From: Rathayibacter_A sp036510655
Lineage (GTDB): Bacteria; Actinomycetota; Actinomycetes; Actinomycetales; Microbacteriaceae
Direction of reading: 5' to 3'
DNA length: 64,000 nt
Assembly (NCBI GenBank): GCA_036510655.1
Contig: DATCDQ010000113.1
Location: 72,634-136,633 of the forward strand
Part shown: positions 52,054 through 60,862 of the stretch, piece after piece
Position numbering within the stretch: position 1 is the first letter of the stretch
How the letters are laid out: each line of letters starts with the position of its first letter
Translations under genes and position numbers: made by a program
The notes under the pieces: generated by a model
Told to the model about the DNA's origin: nothing
Databases searched by the model: none
What the model saw: the letters and a program-made list of their open reading frames with translations, nothing else

Positions 52054-52355
52054 CCGTTCGGTGTGCCCTCGGATGCGGCGGTGCCGGCCCGCGCGGCATC
52101 CAGGCGTGCCTTCGCCCCGATCAGCCATTCCTCGCAGATGCGTGCCAACTCTTCGCCACGCTCCCAGAGCGCGATCGACTCCTCGAGGGTTGCAGAACCC
52201 TGCTCGAGCTGCGCGACGACCCGCACGAGCTCGTCACGCGCCTGCTCGTAACTCAAGTCTTCAGACGGCCCGGTATCTTTTGACGGCCCAGCTTCTTTCG
52301 AGGGCCCAGCTTCTTTTGAGGGCAGAGACGCAGTGTCGTGTGACGGGCCGGGCAT
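52050..52355 (-). CDS. xseB: Exodeoxyribonuclease VII small subunit
   Basis: XseB is the accessory subunit of exonuclease VII, which degrades single-stranded DNA. The conserved core (LSYEQARDELVRVVAQLEQG, SLEES-like TLEESIALWERGEEL) covers residues 34-75. An N-terminal extension contains three copies of a Lys/Gly/Pro/Ser/Asp hexapeptide encoded by an 18-bp tandem repeat. ATG 52355 is selected; an in-frame ATG lies 63 bp earlier. It follows xseA by 10 bp. Confidence 0.9.
   Translation of the reverse strand: MPGPSHDTASLPSKEAGPSKEAGPSKDTGPSEDLSYEQARDELVRVVAQLEQGSATLEESIALWERGEELARICEEWLIGAKARLDAARAGTAASEGTPNG
52264..52317 (-). repeat. 18-bp tandem repeat in the 5' part of xseB
   Basis: Three 18-bp units of the type GAGGGCCCAGCTTCTTTT (plus-strand reading) with one to four differences each lie in frame and encode a hexapeptide repeat containing GPSK or GPSE. 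Confidence 0.85.
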
Positions 52356-52365
52356 GGGTTCTATT

Positions 52366-53586
52366 CTATTCGCGCGCCTTGGCGCCGGCTGAGACGACGC
52401 TGAGAGCTCCATCCGCAACGGTCACGGTCAATTCGGTGCCCTTCGGGGCGTCATCCCGGCGGCGAAGCACGCTGCCGTCGCTCGATTGCACGATGGCGTA
52501 GCCGCGGTCGAGCGTGCCCTGTGGGGACAGTGTGCGCAGCCGGACCGCGAGTTCTTGCGTCACGGATTGCGCCTGTTCGATCGTGCGTGCGGCGAGTTCT
52601 GCGCCGCGCGCGACGAAACGCGTGAGCTCCTGCGCGCGCGTGTCGACGATCCAGGCGCTGTCCACGAGCACCGGGCGTGAGCGCAGTTGCGCGATCCGAT
52701 CGATCTCGTGGCCGATCAAAGCGGTCAGTCGTGTGCTGAGCCGGGTCCTCGACTGCTGAACGCGCAGCAGTTCCTCCGCGATGTCCGGAACGACGCGCTT
52801 GGCGGCATCCGTCGGTGTCGACGCCCGTAAGTCCGCGACGTCGTCCAGGAGTGGGCGGTCGGCCTCGTGCCCGATCGCGCTGACCAGTGGCGTCACGCAC
52901 GCCGCCGCTGCGCGCACGAGTGACTCGTCACTGAAACCGAGCAGATTCTGAAAGTCGCCGCCGCCGCGCGCGACGATGATCACGTCCACTTCAGGGTCTG
53001 CATCGAGCGTGCGGATGGCTGCGGTCACCTCCGCAACGGTGCGCTCACCCTGCACGGCCGCGTACACGATCCTGAACTTCACCGACGGCCAGCGCAGTTG
53101 GGCGTTGCGCAGTACGTCCTTCTCGGCATCGGAGTCTTTGCCTGTGACCAGGCCGATGCAACGCGGCAAGAAGGGCAGCGGCTTCTTTCGGTTCGCGTCG
53201 AAGAGGCCCTCCGCATTCAATTGTGCGCGCAATCGCTCCAGCCGTTCCAGCAGGTCCCCGAGCCCGACGTGTCGCATCTCGAACACCTGCATCGAGAGCG
53301 TGCCGCCCTTGACCCAGTAGTTGGGCTTCACCAGTGCGACGACCCGATCTCCTTGTTTCAGGTCGGCCGGCAATCGCCCTCGGACCGACGACCAGATCGT
53401 GAATCCGACGGTGGCGTCCAGGCTGAGGTCCTTCAACTTTCCATAGACGTTTCCACCGGAGACACCCCACTGAACCAGTTCGCCCTCGACCCAGGCGCTG
53501 CCCAACCGGTCGATATAGCCCTTGATCTTGTTCGCCAGAACGGCGACGGGCCATGGGGCGTCAGCGGTGGGGGGAGCATCCGTCAC
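52366..53586 (-). CDS. xseA: Exodeoxyribonuclease VII large subunit
   Basis: The 406-residue catalytic subunit has an N-terminal OB-fold (VAVLANKIKGYIDRLGSAWV, VEGELVQW), a central nuclease domain with VIVARGGGDFQNLLGFSDES and SAIGHEADRPLLDDVADLRA, and a C-terminal coiled coil plus the LDRGYAIV motif. It works with XseB in repair and recombination. The GTG start has AGGAAGG upstream. It is divergent from ispH, an arrangement typical of Actinobacteria. Confidence 0.95.
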   Translation of the reverse strand: MTDAPPTADAPWPVAVLANKIKGYIDRLGSAWVEGELVQWGVSGGNVYGKLKDLSLDATVGFTIWSSVRGRLPADLKQGDRVVALVKPNYWVKGGTLSMQVFEMRHVGLGDLLERLERLRAQLNAEGLFDANRKKPLPFLPRCIGLVTGKDSDAEKDVLRNAQLRWPSVKFRIVYAAVQGERTVAEVTAAIRTLDADPEVDVIIVARGGGDFQNLLGFSDESLVRAAAACVTPLVSAIGHEADRPLLDDVADLRASTPTDAAKRVVPDIAEELLRVQQSRTRLSTRLTALIGHEIDRIAQLRSRPVLVDSAWIVDTRAQELTRFVARGAELAARTIEQAQSVTQELAVRLRTLSPQGTLDRGYAIVQSSDGSVLRRRDDAPKGTELTVTVADGALSVVSAGAKARE

Positions 53587-53658
53587 GTTCGTCGCCTTCC
53601 TGCTTCCCTGTACTCATACAGTGCCGCTCATACAGTCTTTGTCCAACGGGGCCGGCCG

Positions 53659-53664
53659 TAGACT
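53659..53664 (+). promoter_or_regulatory. -10 box of ispH, leaderless layout
   Basis: TAGACT lies 6 nt before GTG 53671. Confidence 0.5.
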
Positions 53665-53670
53665 TGGGGG

Positions 53671-54741
53671 GTGAGCGATGCGACCATCAGCCTTCCGGCC
53701 CCGGAGATTCCCGGCGCTCGAACCAGGCTCAAGGATACCCCGGTGCACGGACACAAGCGGGTGCTGCTCGCCGCGCCCCGCGGCTACTGCGCGGGTGTCG
53801 ATCGTGCGGTCGTCGCGGTCGAAAAAGCCCTCGAGCTTTACGGTGCGCCAGTGTACGTGCGCAAGCAGATCGTTCACAATGTGCATGTCGTTTCGACGCT
53901 CGAGCGGCAAGGCGCGATCTTCGTCGATGGCGTCGACGAGGTTCCGGTGGGCGCGCACGTGGTGTTCAGCGCACACGGAGTGGCGCCCTCCGTGGTGCAG
54001 GCCGCTGCCGACCGTGGATTGCGAGCCATCGACGCGACGTGTCCGCTCGTGACCAAGGTGCATCGCGAGGCCGTGCGGTTCGCCCGAGACGACTACGAGA
54101 TCCTGCTCATCGGCCACGAGGGCCACGAAGAGGTCGAAGGAACCGCCGGAGAGGCGCCGGAGCACGTGACCCTGGTCACCAGCCCGGATGCCGTCGACAC
54201 CCTGGTCGTGCGCGACCCAGAGAAGGTCGTCTGGTTGTCGCAGACCACGCTGTCCGTCGACGAGACGATGGAGACCGTGCGGCGGCTTCGCGAACGGTTC
54301 CCGAAGCTGCAGGACCCGCCCAGCGACGACATCTGCTATGCGACCCAGAACCGCCAGGTTGCGATTAAGAAGGTCGCAGAAGATGCAGACCTGGTGATCG
54401 TGGTCGGCTCTGCGAACTCGTCCAATTCCGTGCGACTCGTCGAGGTCGCGCTTGAGCACGGTGCGAAGGCCGCGCACCGCGTCGACTATGCAGCAGAGGT
54501 CAAGCAGGAGTGGCTTGAGAACGTGAGGACCGTCGGAGTGACCAGCGGCGCATCCGTGCCCGAGGTGCTCGTGCGTGAACTGCTCGCCGATCTCGCCGAG
54601 GCCGGCTATGTCGATGTGCAGGAGGTCAAGACGGCGGAGGAGGACCTGATGTTCTCGTTGCCGAAGGAACTGCGCCCCGAGCGGACCGGCGCGCAGAACG
54701 AGCGTGCCCTGGGTGGCCGCAGCAGGGTCGGTGTGCGATGA
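53671..54741 (+). CDS. ispH: 4-hydroxy-3-methylbut-2-enyl diphosphate reductase
   Basis: IspH is the last enzyme of the non-mevalonate isoprenoid pathway and makes isopentenyl and dimethylallyl diphosphate. The 356-residue protein has the three iron-sulphur cysteines in PRGYCAGVDRA, DATCPLVTKVH and SDDICYATQNRQ, and the catalytic glutamate region GHEGHEEVEG. It is consistent with uppS at 45 kb, which consumes its products. The next gene overlaps it by 4 bp. Confidence 0.97.
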   Translation: MSDATISLPAPEIPGARTRLKDTPVHGHKRVLLAAPRGYCAGVDRAVVAVEKALELYGAPVYVRKQIVHNVHVVSTLERQGAIFVDGVDEVPVGAHVVFSAHGVAPSVVQAAADRGLRAIDATCPLVTKVHREAVRFARDDYEILLIGHEGHEEVEGTAGEAPEHVTLVTSPDAVDTLVVRDPEKVVWLSQTTLSVDETMETVRRLRERFPKLQDPPSDDICYATQNRQVAIKKVAEDADLVIVVGSANSSNSVRLVEVALEHGAKAAHRVDYAAEVKQEWLENVRTVGVTSGASVPEVLVRELLADLAEAGYVDVQEVKTAEEDLMFSLPKELRPERTGAQNERALGGRSRVGVR

Positions 54742-55310
54742 CCGAACCGGATCGGCGGCCGCGCCCGCAGTATGGCGAGTACGCGTCGCCGGAAGAGCAG
54801 AAGGCGAGCATCCGGGTGCCAGTGGAGCACGCCCACGACGAATCCGTGCCAATCGCCCGCGCGACGCCGGTTGCGAGCGAACAGCAGACGTCATTGCCCC
54901 GGCAGCACGACGCGCCGAGGCCCGCCGGTGCTTCGCTTGCCCCTGCGCGCTCAGGCGACAGGATCTTCACCCTGGCACTGCTGACGCTGGGATTCCTGAA
55001 CGTCATCTTCACGGTGCCCGGCCTGTTCAACCTGTCGAGCACGATCAACGCCACGTTTCAGCAGATGGGCGTCGGGTCGTTCACGCCGACATCGCTGGCA
55101 CGTGTTCTCGGGATTGGGCTGGCGGTGTTCTATATCGCCGCGTGGATCGGGACCCTGCTCCTGACGATGCCGCGACTGCGCGCGGGTCGATTGTCATTCT
55201 GGATTCCCCTCGTCGCCGGCGTCATCGTGACAGTAGTCAGCATGATCATCTTCTTGATCCTGTTCCTCGGAGACCCCAGCTTCGTCGCGTACATGACCAA
55301 GAACGTCTAA
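54738..55310 (+). CDS. DUF6264 membrane protein
   Basis: The 190-residue protein has a disordered, Pro/Arg-rich cytoplasmic N-terminus of about 75 residues (RRPRPQYGEYASPEEQ) and then three or four membrane helices. It resembles DUF6264, a Microbacteriaceae family usually just after ispH. The ATG overlaps the ispH stop (ATGA). Function unknown. Confidence 0.75.
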   Translation: MTEPDRRPRPQYGEYASPEEQKASIRVPVEHAHDESVPIARATPVASEQQTSLPRQHDAPRPAGASLAPARSGDRIFTLALLTLGFLNVIFTVPGLFNLSSTINATFQQMGVGSFTPTSLARVLGIGLAVFYIAAWIGTLLLTMPRLRAGRLSFWIPLVAGVIVTVVSMIIFLILFLGDPSFVAYMTKNV

Positions 55311-55350
55311 CGTCTGACGCGGCTGTCCTCGACATTTGCGCCGCTGGCGA

Positions 55351-55356
55351 TACGCT
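55351..55356 (+). promoter_or_regulatory. Candidate -10 box of the pnt operon
   Basis: TACGCT lies 26 nt before GTG 55382, with CTCGAC at 55328-55333 as a possible -35 box. Here a normal ribosome site (GAGGAG) is present. Confidence 0.4.
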
Positions 55357-55381
55357 GGAGATAACCCCAGAGGAGTTGCCT

Positions 55382-56593
55382 GTGCGCGTTGGAATTGCCC
55401 GTGAGTCTCGTGCGGGCGAACGGCGCGTCGCCGCAACTCCCGAAACCGTTGAACAAATGGTCGGCCTCGGCCTGGACGTACGGATCGAGTCCGGCGCCGG
55501 TGTGAATTCCGGCTACGCGGATGCTGCGTACCGCGATGCGGGCGCGCGCGTCGCGCAGCGGCTCGTCGTCGAAGACCTCGATGTGCTCTGCCACGTGCGA
55601 CCCCTCGACCTGCAGACGGCTGGCCGCTTGCACTCCGGTGCGATCACGATCGGCCTGGCTTCGCCGGCGTCCGAGTTGGAGACGGTGCGCGTTCTCGCGA
55701 ACGGCGGCGTCACCGCGTTCGCGCTCGAGCTCGTACCGCGCATCTCGCGCTCGCAGTCGATGGATGCGCTCAGTTCGCAGGCGCTCGTCTCCGGCTATCG
55801 CGCGGTGCTGGAGGCGGCGATCCGGTTTCCTCGATTCTTCCCGCTCTACATGACGGCGGCTGGAACCATTCCTCCCGCCAAGGTGCTCGTGCTCGGTGCT
55901 GGGGTGGCCGGCCTGCAGGCGATCGGCACTGCAAAGCGTCTCGGCGCACGCGTGTCGGCCAATGACATCCGGCCGTCTTCTGCGGAGGAGGTGGCCTCGA
56001 TCGGCGGCACGTTCATCTCGCTCGATATCGAGACGGCAGAAGCCGCCGGCGGATATGCCCGCGAACTGAGTCAGGATCGCGGGACGCGCCAGCGCGAGTT
56101 GCTGGCACCGCACGTCGCAGCATCCGATGTGCTGATCACCACGGCGGCGATTCCCGGCCGTGCCGCCCCACTCCTCGTGACGACGGAGATGGTGCAGGGG
56201 ATGCGCGCCGGTTCAGTCGTCATCGACCTGGCCGCCGAGTCCGGCGGAAACGTCGAGGGCGTCGTCGCAGGTGAGGACGTGCTCGTTCCGGTGAAGGACG
56301 GTCAGGTCACGCTGGTCGGGTTGGCGGATGCTCCGTCCGCCATCGCAACGGATGCCTCACGCTTGTACGCCAAGAACGTGGTCAACCTGTTGGCGTTGAT
56401 GACCAAGAACGGCACGGTCGCACCGGACTTCGGGGACGAGATCATCTCCGCGACCTGCCTCACGCACGATGGCGAAGTACGTCACGCGCCGACCGCCGCA
56501 GCGCTGGCGGGGGAGCCGGCGCCGGTTCCGGCTCCGGTATCGGCGCCGGCACCTGCATCGGCATCGGCTCGCCCGTCGAATGAGGAGGACTGA
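55382..56593 (+). CDS. pntAA: NAD(P) transhydrogenase subunit alpha, soluble part
   Basis: This is the NAD(H)-binding domain I of proton-translocating transhydrogenase, which uses the proton gradient to make NADPH from NADH. The 403-residue protein has RVGIARESRAGERRVAATPE at the start, the dinucleotide-binding VLVLGAGVAGLQAIGTAKRLGA and TTAAIPGRAAPLLV. The last 35 residues are Ala/Pro-rich. GTG 55382 has GAGGAG about 8 nt upstream. It heads the split three-gene operon typical of Actinobacteria. Confidence 0.95.
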   Translation: MRVGIARESRAGERRVAATPETVEQMVGLGLDVRIESGAGVNSGYADAAYRDAGARVAQRLVVEDLDVLCHVRPLDLQTAGRLHSGAITIGLASPASELETVRVLANGGVTAFALELVPRISRSQSMDALSSQALVSGYRAVLEAAIRFPRFFPLYMTAAGTIPPAKVLVLGAGVAGLQAIGTAKRLGARVSANDIRPSSAEEVASIGGTFISLDIETAEAAGGYARELSQDRGTRQRELLAPHVAASDVLITTAAIPGRAAPLLVTTEMVQGMRAGSVVIDLAAESGGNVEGVVAGEDVLVPVKDGQVTLVGLADAPSAIATDASRLYAKNVVNLLALMTKNGTVAPDFGDEIISATCLTHDGEVRHAPTAAALAGEPAPVPAPVSAPAPASASARPSNEED

Positions 56594-56940
56594 TGGACGC
56601 TGTAACGCTCCTGACTGTAGTGGTGCTGGCGGTCTTCGTCGGGTTCGAGGTCATCTCGAAGGTGACGAGCAAGCTGCACACACCCTTGATGTCCGGCGCG
56701 AACGCCATCCACGGCATCATTCTGGTCGGTGCGATCATCGTCGCCGGCCAGACGAGCGATCCGTGGCTGCTGGGCGTCGCGCTGGTGGCCGTCGTGCTGG
56801 CCACCGCGAACATGGTGGGTGGCTTCGTCGTCACCGACCGGATGCTGGAGATGTTCCGCGGCAGAAAGCCTGCACCGAGGGCGGCAGTGGCGCCGACACC
56901 TGCACCTGCATCGGCACCGAAGAAGGACGACGCCGCGTGA
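56593..56940 (+). CDS. pntAB: NAD(P) transhydrogenase subunit alpha, membrane part
   Basis: The 115-residue protein forms the short membrane domain with three helices and the conserved TPLMSGANAIHGIILVGAI and NMVGGFVVTDRMLEMF. The C-terminal 20 residues are Ala/Pro/Lys-rich. Its ATG overlaps the previous stop (TGATG), and its own stop overlaps the pntB start, so the three subunits are translationally coupled. Confidence 0.95.
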   Translation: MDAVTLLTVVVLAVFVGFEVISKVTSKLHTPLMSGANAIHGIILVGAIIVAGQTSDPWLLGVALVAVVLATANMVGGFVVTDRMLEMFRGRKPAPRAAVAPTPAPASAPKKDDAA

Positions 56941-58310
56941 GCCTCCTCTCGCCGGAGTGGGCCGCGCTGCTGGATCTGGTCGCCGCCGTCTGCTTCATCA
57001 TCGCGCTCAAAGGGCTCAGCTCGCCACGAAGTGCACGTCGCGGCAACCTGATCGGCGCCGGTGGTGCTTTGTTGGCCGTTATCACGGTGTTCTTTGCAAC
57101 ACGCCTGGATAATCTTCCGTGGATTCTCGGCGCGATCGCAGTGGGCGCGCTGATCGCGGTGCCGATCGCACGACTCGTGAAGATGACCCAGGTGCCGCAG
57201 CTGGTGGCCGGTTTCAACGGGGTCGGCGGCGGGGCGGCCGCCTTGGTTGCTGTGCTCGAGCTCGGGCATTCCCCTAACCCGTGGGTGCGCCTCGCCATCG
57301 TGTTCACGATGCTCGTCGGTGCTGTGTCCTTCTCCGGGTCAGCCGTGACGATCGGAAAGCTTCAGGGCATTATCAGCGGGCGACCACTGATGTTCCCCGG
57401 GATGCGCTGGGTGATGACCGGCGTGCTTGCGGCCTGCGTCGTCTCCGGTGGCATCGTGATCTGGCTCGGCGCGTGGCCGTGGGCGGTCGCGCTCTTGATC
57501 CTCGGTCTCGCCGCCGGCCTACTGCTGGTGTTGCCGATCGGTGGTGCGGACGTTCCAATCGTCATCTCCCTGCTGAACGCATTCACGGGTGTCGCGGTAG
57601 CCGCATCCGGAATCGTGTTGGCCAACGTGCTGCTCGTCGTCGCCGGTACACTCGTCGGCGCAAGCGGCACAATCCTGACGAAGGTGATGGCCGCAGCGAT
57701 GGGACGCAGCCTGGGCGGCATCCTGTTCGGCGCGTTCCGAGGCGGCTCGACCGCCGGGTCGACCGAGATCAGCGACCGACCGGTGCGCACCTCGACGATC
57801 GAAGACGTTGCCGTTCTGCTGGCCTACGCGCAGCGCGTCGTGATCGTGCCCGGCTACGGTCTGGCGGTGGCGCAGGGGCAGCACACCGTGGCAGAACTTG
57901 CCGCCGAGCTCGAGGCGCGCGGGGTGGAGGTGGAGTACGGCATCCACCCCGTTGCCGGCCGCATGCCCGGGCACATGAACGTGCTGCTCGCCGAGGCGAA
58001 CGTGCCGTATGAATCCCTGAAAGAACTCGACGAGGTCAACCCGGAATTCAAGAACACAGACGTGGCACTCGTCGTCGGAGCGAACGATGTCGTCAATCCT
58101 GCAGCAAAAACGACACCGGGGTCGCCGATCTATGGCATGCCGATCCTCGAGGTAGGGCAGGCGGCTCAAGTGGTCTTCCTCAAACGCTCGATGCGCCCGG
58201 GCTTCGCCGGCATTGAGAATGAACTGCTCTACGACCCGAAGACGACGCTGCTGTTCGGCGACGCCAAAGACTCACTCGCCAAGGTGCTCGGGGCGGTCAA
58301 AGCGCTGTAG
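56937..58310 (+). CDS. pntB: NAD(P) transhydrogenase subunit beta
   Basis: The 457-residue subunit has about nine helices forming the proton channel, with LVAGFNGVGGGAAALVA in the membrane part and GADVPIVISLLNAFTGVAVAA. The NADP(H)-binding domain III has VIVPGYGLAVAQGQHTVAEL, HPVAGRMPGHMNVLLAEA and VVGANDVVNPAAKTTPGSPI. It starts from GTG 56937 in GTGA overlap with pntAB. It is followed by two palindromes that may terminate the operon. Confidence 0.96.
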   Translation: MSLLSPEWAALLDLVAAVCFIIALKGLSSPRSARRGNLIGAGGALLAVITVFFATRLDNLPWILGAIAVGALIAVPIARLVKMTQVPQLVAGFNGVGGGAAALVAVLELGHSPNPWVRLAIVFTMLVGAVSFSGSAVTIGKLQGIISGRPLMFPGMRWVMTGVLAACVVSGGIVIWLGAWPWAVALLILGLAAGLLLVLPIGGADVPIVISLLNAFTGVAVAASGIVLANVLLVVAGTLVGASGTILTKVMAAAMGRSLGGILFGAFRGGSTAGSTEISDRPVRTSTIEDVAVLLAYAQRVVIVPGYGLAVAQGQHTVAELAAELEARGVEVEYGIHPVAGRMPGHMNVLLAEANVPYESLKELDEVNPEFKNTDVALVVGANDVVNPAAKTTPGSPIYGMPILEVGQAAQVVFLKRSMRPGFAGIENELLYDPKTTLLFGDAKDSLAKVLGAVKAL

Positions 58311-58332
58311 CGGCAACGGCCGCGCCGTAAAG

Positions 58333-58390
58333 CTCCCGATTGCGACCCTTCCGCTGCGCTCAGGGAACGAAAAACAGGGCCAAACGGGAG
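58333..58390. terminator. 58-bp imperfect palindrome after pntB
   Basis: CTCCCG (58333-58338) with CGGGAG (58385-58390) and an inner CCCT/AGGG form an imperfect hairpin 23 bp after the pntB stop. It probably ends the pnt transcript. Confidence 0.4.
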
Positions 58391-58482
58391 TTTCCGGGGT
58401 CTCGAGACGTCTGTTCGCTATGCTCGCGGGTTCCTCGACCAGCCGGGCGCAGCATCCGCCTGCCACCGGGCGCGAAGAGTGA

Positions 58483-58552
58483 CCGAATTCAGGCTGAAGC
58501 ACCCGAAACGCCCACAACGGCGTCTCTGACCCCCGACCCAACCTGAACTCGG
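58483..58552 (-). repeat. Palindromic repeat family 2, copy B
   Basis: The 14-bp arms (58483-58496 and 58539-58552) carry TTCAGGCTG and CAACCTGAAC with two mismatches. Read on the minus strand it has the same internal GGGGGTC and terminal CGGTC as copies A and C. It lies in the 346-bp gap between the converging pntB and fbaA genes, which otherwise contains only the palindrome at 58333 and no gene. Confidence 0.82.
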
Positions 58553-58656
58553 CACGCAAAACGCCACGGATGCCCACTTCGCTCAGCGAACGACCGGGCC
58601 CCGTCAGACGGGCAACCCAACGGTGCCGTGGACACACGCGGGGAGTTTCACCTGAT

Positions 58657-59682
58657 TCACTTGCCGGATTGGCCGGCCGATCCGAGTTGCTGTGCCGCCT
58701 CGATGACACGCTTCGCCATGGCAGTCTCGGCGACCTTGCCCCACGCGCGCGGGTCGTACTGCTTCTTGTTGCCGACCTCGCCGTCGACTTTGAGCACGCC
58801 GGCATAGTTGGTGAACATGTAGTCGGCGATCGACCGGGTGAACGCGTATTGCGTGTCGGTGTCGACGTTCATCTTGATCACGCCGTTCGAGACGGCTTCG
58901 GCGATCTCCTCGGCGCTGGAGCCGGATCCGCCGTGGAAGACTAAGTCGAGCGGCTTCGGCCCGTTGCCGTACTTCGCGGCCAGTCCGGCCTGGATCTCGC
59001 CGAGCAGTTCAGGGCGCAGTTTCACATTCCCGGGCTTGTACACGCCGTGCACGTTGCCGAACGTCAGCGCAGCCATGTAGCGGCCGTTCTCGCCGAAACC
59101 GAGCGCGTCGACCAGCTGGATTGCGTCGTCGAGGGTCGTATAAAGGTGCTCGTTGATCTGGTGGCTGACGCCGTCTTCTTCACCGCCGACGACACCGATT
59201 TCAACCTCGAGGATGGCGTTGATCGCCTTGGTGCGCTTGAGCATGTCCTTCGCGATTGTCAGATTCTCGGCGAGCGGCACGGCGGAACCGTCCCACATGT
59301 GCGACTGGAAGATCGGGTTGCGCCCGGCCTTGACCTCTTCTTCGCTTGCGGCGATCAGCGGTAGGACGAAGTCCTCGAGGGCCGGCTTCGGGCAGTGGTC
59401 TGTGTGGAGGGCAATCGTGATGGGGTAGTTTTTCGCAACCTCGGTGGCGAACTTCGCGAACGCGATGGCGCCGGTAGCGCGTGCCTTCACGGTCTGCCCG
59501 GCGAAGTAGTCCGCGCCGCCCGTTGTCACCTGGACGATGCCATCGCTGCCGGCCTCGGTGAGGCCCTGCAGCACCGAGTTGATGGTCTGTGACGACGACA
59601 CGTTGAACGCCGGGTAGGCGAACCCGTTCTTCTTCGCTTTGTCGAGCATCTCGGCGTATTGGTCCGGGGTTGCGATGGGCAT
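58657..59682 (-). CDS. fbaA: Fructose-bisphosphate aldolase, class II
   Basis: This zinc-dependent aldolase splits fructose 1,6-bisphosphate in glycolysis and forms it in gluconeogenesis. The 341-residue protein has YPAFNVSSSQT, IALHTDHCPKP with the zinc histidine and catalytic aspartate, EVEIGVVGGEEDGV, FGNVHGVYKPGNV and VFHGGSGSS. GAGGAG precedes the ATG. It is divergent from glpX, the fructose bisphosphatase that uses the same intermediate. Confidence 0.97.
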   Translation of the reverse strand: MPIATPDQYAEMLDKAKKNGFAYPAFNVSSSQTINSVLQGLTEAGSDGIVQVTTGGADYFAGQTVKARATGAIAFAKFATEVAKNYPITIALHTDHCPKPALEDFVLPLIAASEEEVKAGRNPIFQSHMWDGSAVPLAENLTIAKDMLKRTKAINAILEVEIGVVGGEEDGVSHQINEHLYTTLDDAIQLVDALGFGENGRYMAALTFGNVHGVYKPGNVKLRPELLGEIQAGLAAKYGNGPKPLDLVFHGGSGSSAEEIAEAVSNGVIKMNVDTDTQYAFTRSIADYMFTNYAGVLKVDGEVGNKKQYDPRAWGKVAETAMAKRVIEAAQQLGSAGQSGK

Positions 59683-59790
59683 GGAATCTCCTCGAGGGTC
59701 GTGCAGTGAACGGGGCCAAGTCTAGTCAGCGGCGGCCGAGCGACCGCAATTGGTCGGGAGGAATTCGATGGTTCAAAACACGGCCGTCGG

Positions 59791-59796
59791 TAGACT
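59791..59796 (+). promoter_or_regulatory. Candidate -10 box of glpX
   Basis: TAGACT lies 80 nt before the GTG at 59876, which would leave a leader of about 75 nt. The region between fbaA and glpX must hold both promoters. Confidence 0.4.
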
Positions 59797-59875
59797 GGGC
59801 GTGTTGGCAGTGTTGCTTCGACTGATGTTTCCTGCCGCGTGTCCGCACAGCATTCGACCCTTCAGGAGAACTCAC

Positions 59876-60862
59876 GTGATCAGCACCGACACAGCGTCGC
59901 TCTATCTGCACCCCGACCGCAACCTCGCACTCGAGCTGGTCCGTGCCACTGAGGCCGCGGCCATCCGCGCAACACCGTGGATTGGCAAGGGCCGCAAGAA
60001 CGATGCTGACGGTGCAGCTGTGGACGCGATGCGCACGTTCCTCGGCACCGTCAACTTCGATGGCGTCGTCGTGATCGGCGAAGGCGAGAAGGACCACGCC
60101 CCAATGCTGTACAACGGTGAGCACGTCGGCAACGGCCGCGGTCCGTCCTGCGACATCGCCGTCGACCCGATCGACGGAACCTCGCTCACCGCGGCGGGAC
60201 GGCAGAACGCGCTCTCCATGATCGCGGTGTCCGACCGTGGCAGCATGTATGACCCGTCGGCCGTGTTCTACATGAATAAGATCGTGTGCGACGCATCGGG
60301 GATCGGGGTGATCGATATCCGCAGGCCGATCGCCGAGAACATCCGTGCGCTGGCGAAGGCGAAGCGCAAGGAGGTCGGCGAAATGCGGATCGCGATCCTC
60401 GACCGCCCGCGTCACGCCGAGTTGATCGAGGAGGTGCACGCAGCGGGAGCCGGCACTCGGTTGCTGCTGGACGGCGACGTGGCCGGCGGGATCAATGCTG
60501 CCCGTTATGAGTCGTACATCGACATGTGTGTCGGCGTCGGCGGCACGCCAGAGGGCATCATCACCGCGTGCGCGGTCAAGGCTCTGGGCGGCTTGATCCA
60601 AACCCAGTTGCGGCCGAAAGACGACGAAGAACGCCAGCGCGCGCTCGACGCAGGGCACGACCTGGATCGCGTTCTCGAAGCCGACGACCTGGTCAAGGGC
60701 GACAACACGTATTTCGTCGCGACCGGTGTCACCAACGGTGAGCTCGTGCGCGGAGTCGAACGCAAGGGTCCGATCATCCGCACAGAATCTGTCGTTCTGC
60801 GTTCGAAGTCGGGCACCGTTCGCCGCGTGGTCGCCGACCACCTCGCGGAGAAGTGGCTCTAA
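59876..60862 (+). CDS. glpX: Fructose-1,6-bisphosphatase, class II
   Basis: GlpX hydrolyses fructose 1,6-bisphosphate and is the usual gluconeogenic phosphatase of Actinobacteria. The 328-residue protein has VVVIGEGEKDHAPMLYNGE, the metal-binding DIAVDPIDGTSLTAAG, and GGTPEGIITACAVKALGG. GTG 59876 is chosen because CAGGAG is 8 nt upstream; the frame is open 42 codons further. It is divergent from fbaA and its stop overlaps the stop of rmuC. Confidence 0.96.
   Translation: MISTDTASLYLHPDRNLALELVRATEAAAIRATPWIGKGRKNDADGAAVDAMRTFLGTVNFDGVVVIGEGEKDHAPMLYNGEHVGNGRGPSCDIAVDPIDGTSLTAAGRQNALSMIAVSDRGSMYDPSAVFYMNKIVCDASGIGVIDIRRPIAENIRALAKAKRKEVGEMRIAILDRPRHAELIEEVHAAGAGTRLLLDGDVAGGINAARYESYIDMCVGVGGTPEGIITACAVKALGGLIQTQLRPKDDEERQRALDAGHDLDRVLEADDLVKGDNTYFVATGVTNGELVRGVERKGPIIRTESVVLRSKSGTVRRVVADHLAEKWL

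Noticed and set aside
54704..55381. Extension of pntAA upstream through the DUF6264 gene
   Set aside because: The extra 226 codons are out of frame with the real upstream gene. GTG 55382 has a GAGGAG site and gives the normal transhydrogenase N-terminus.
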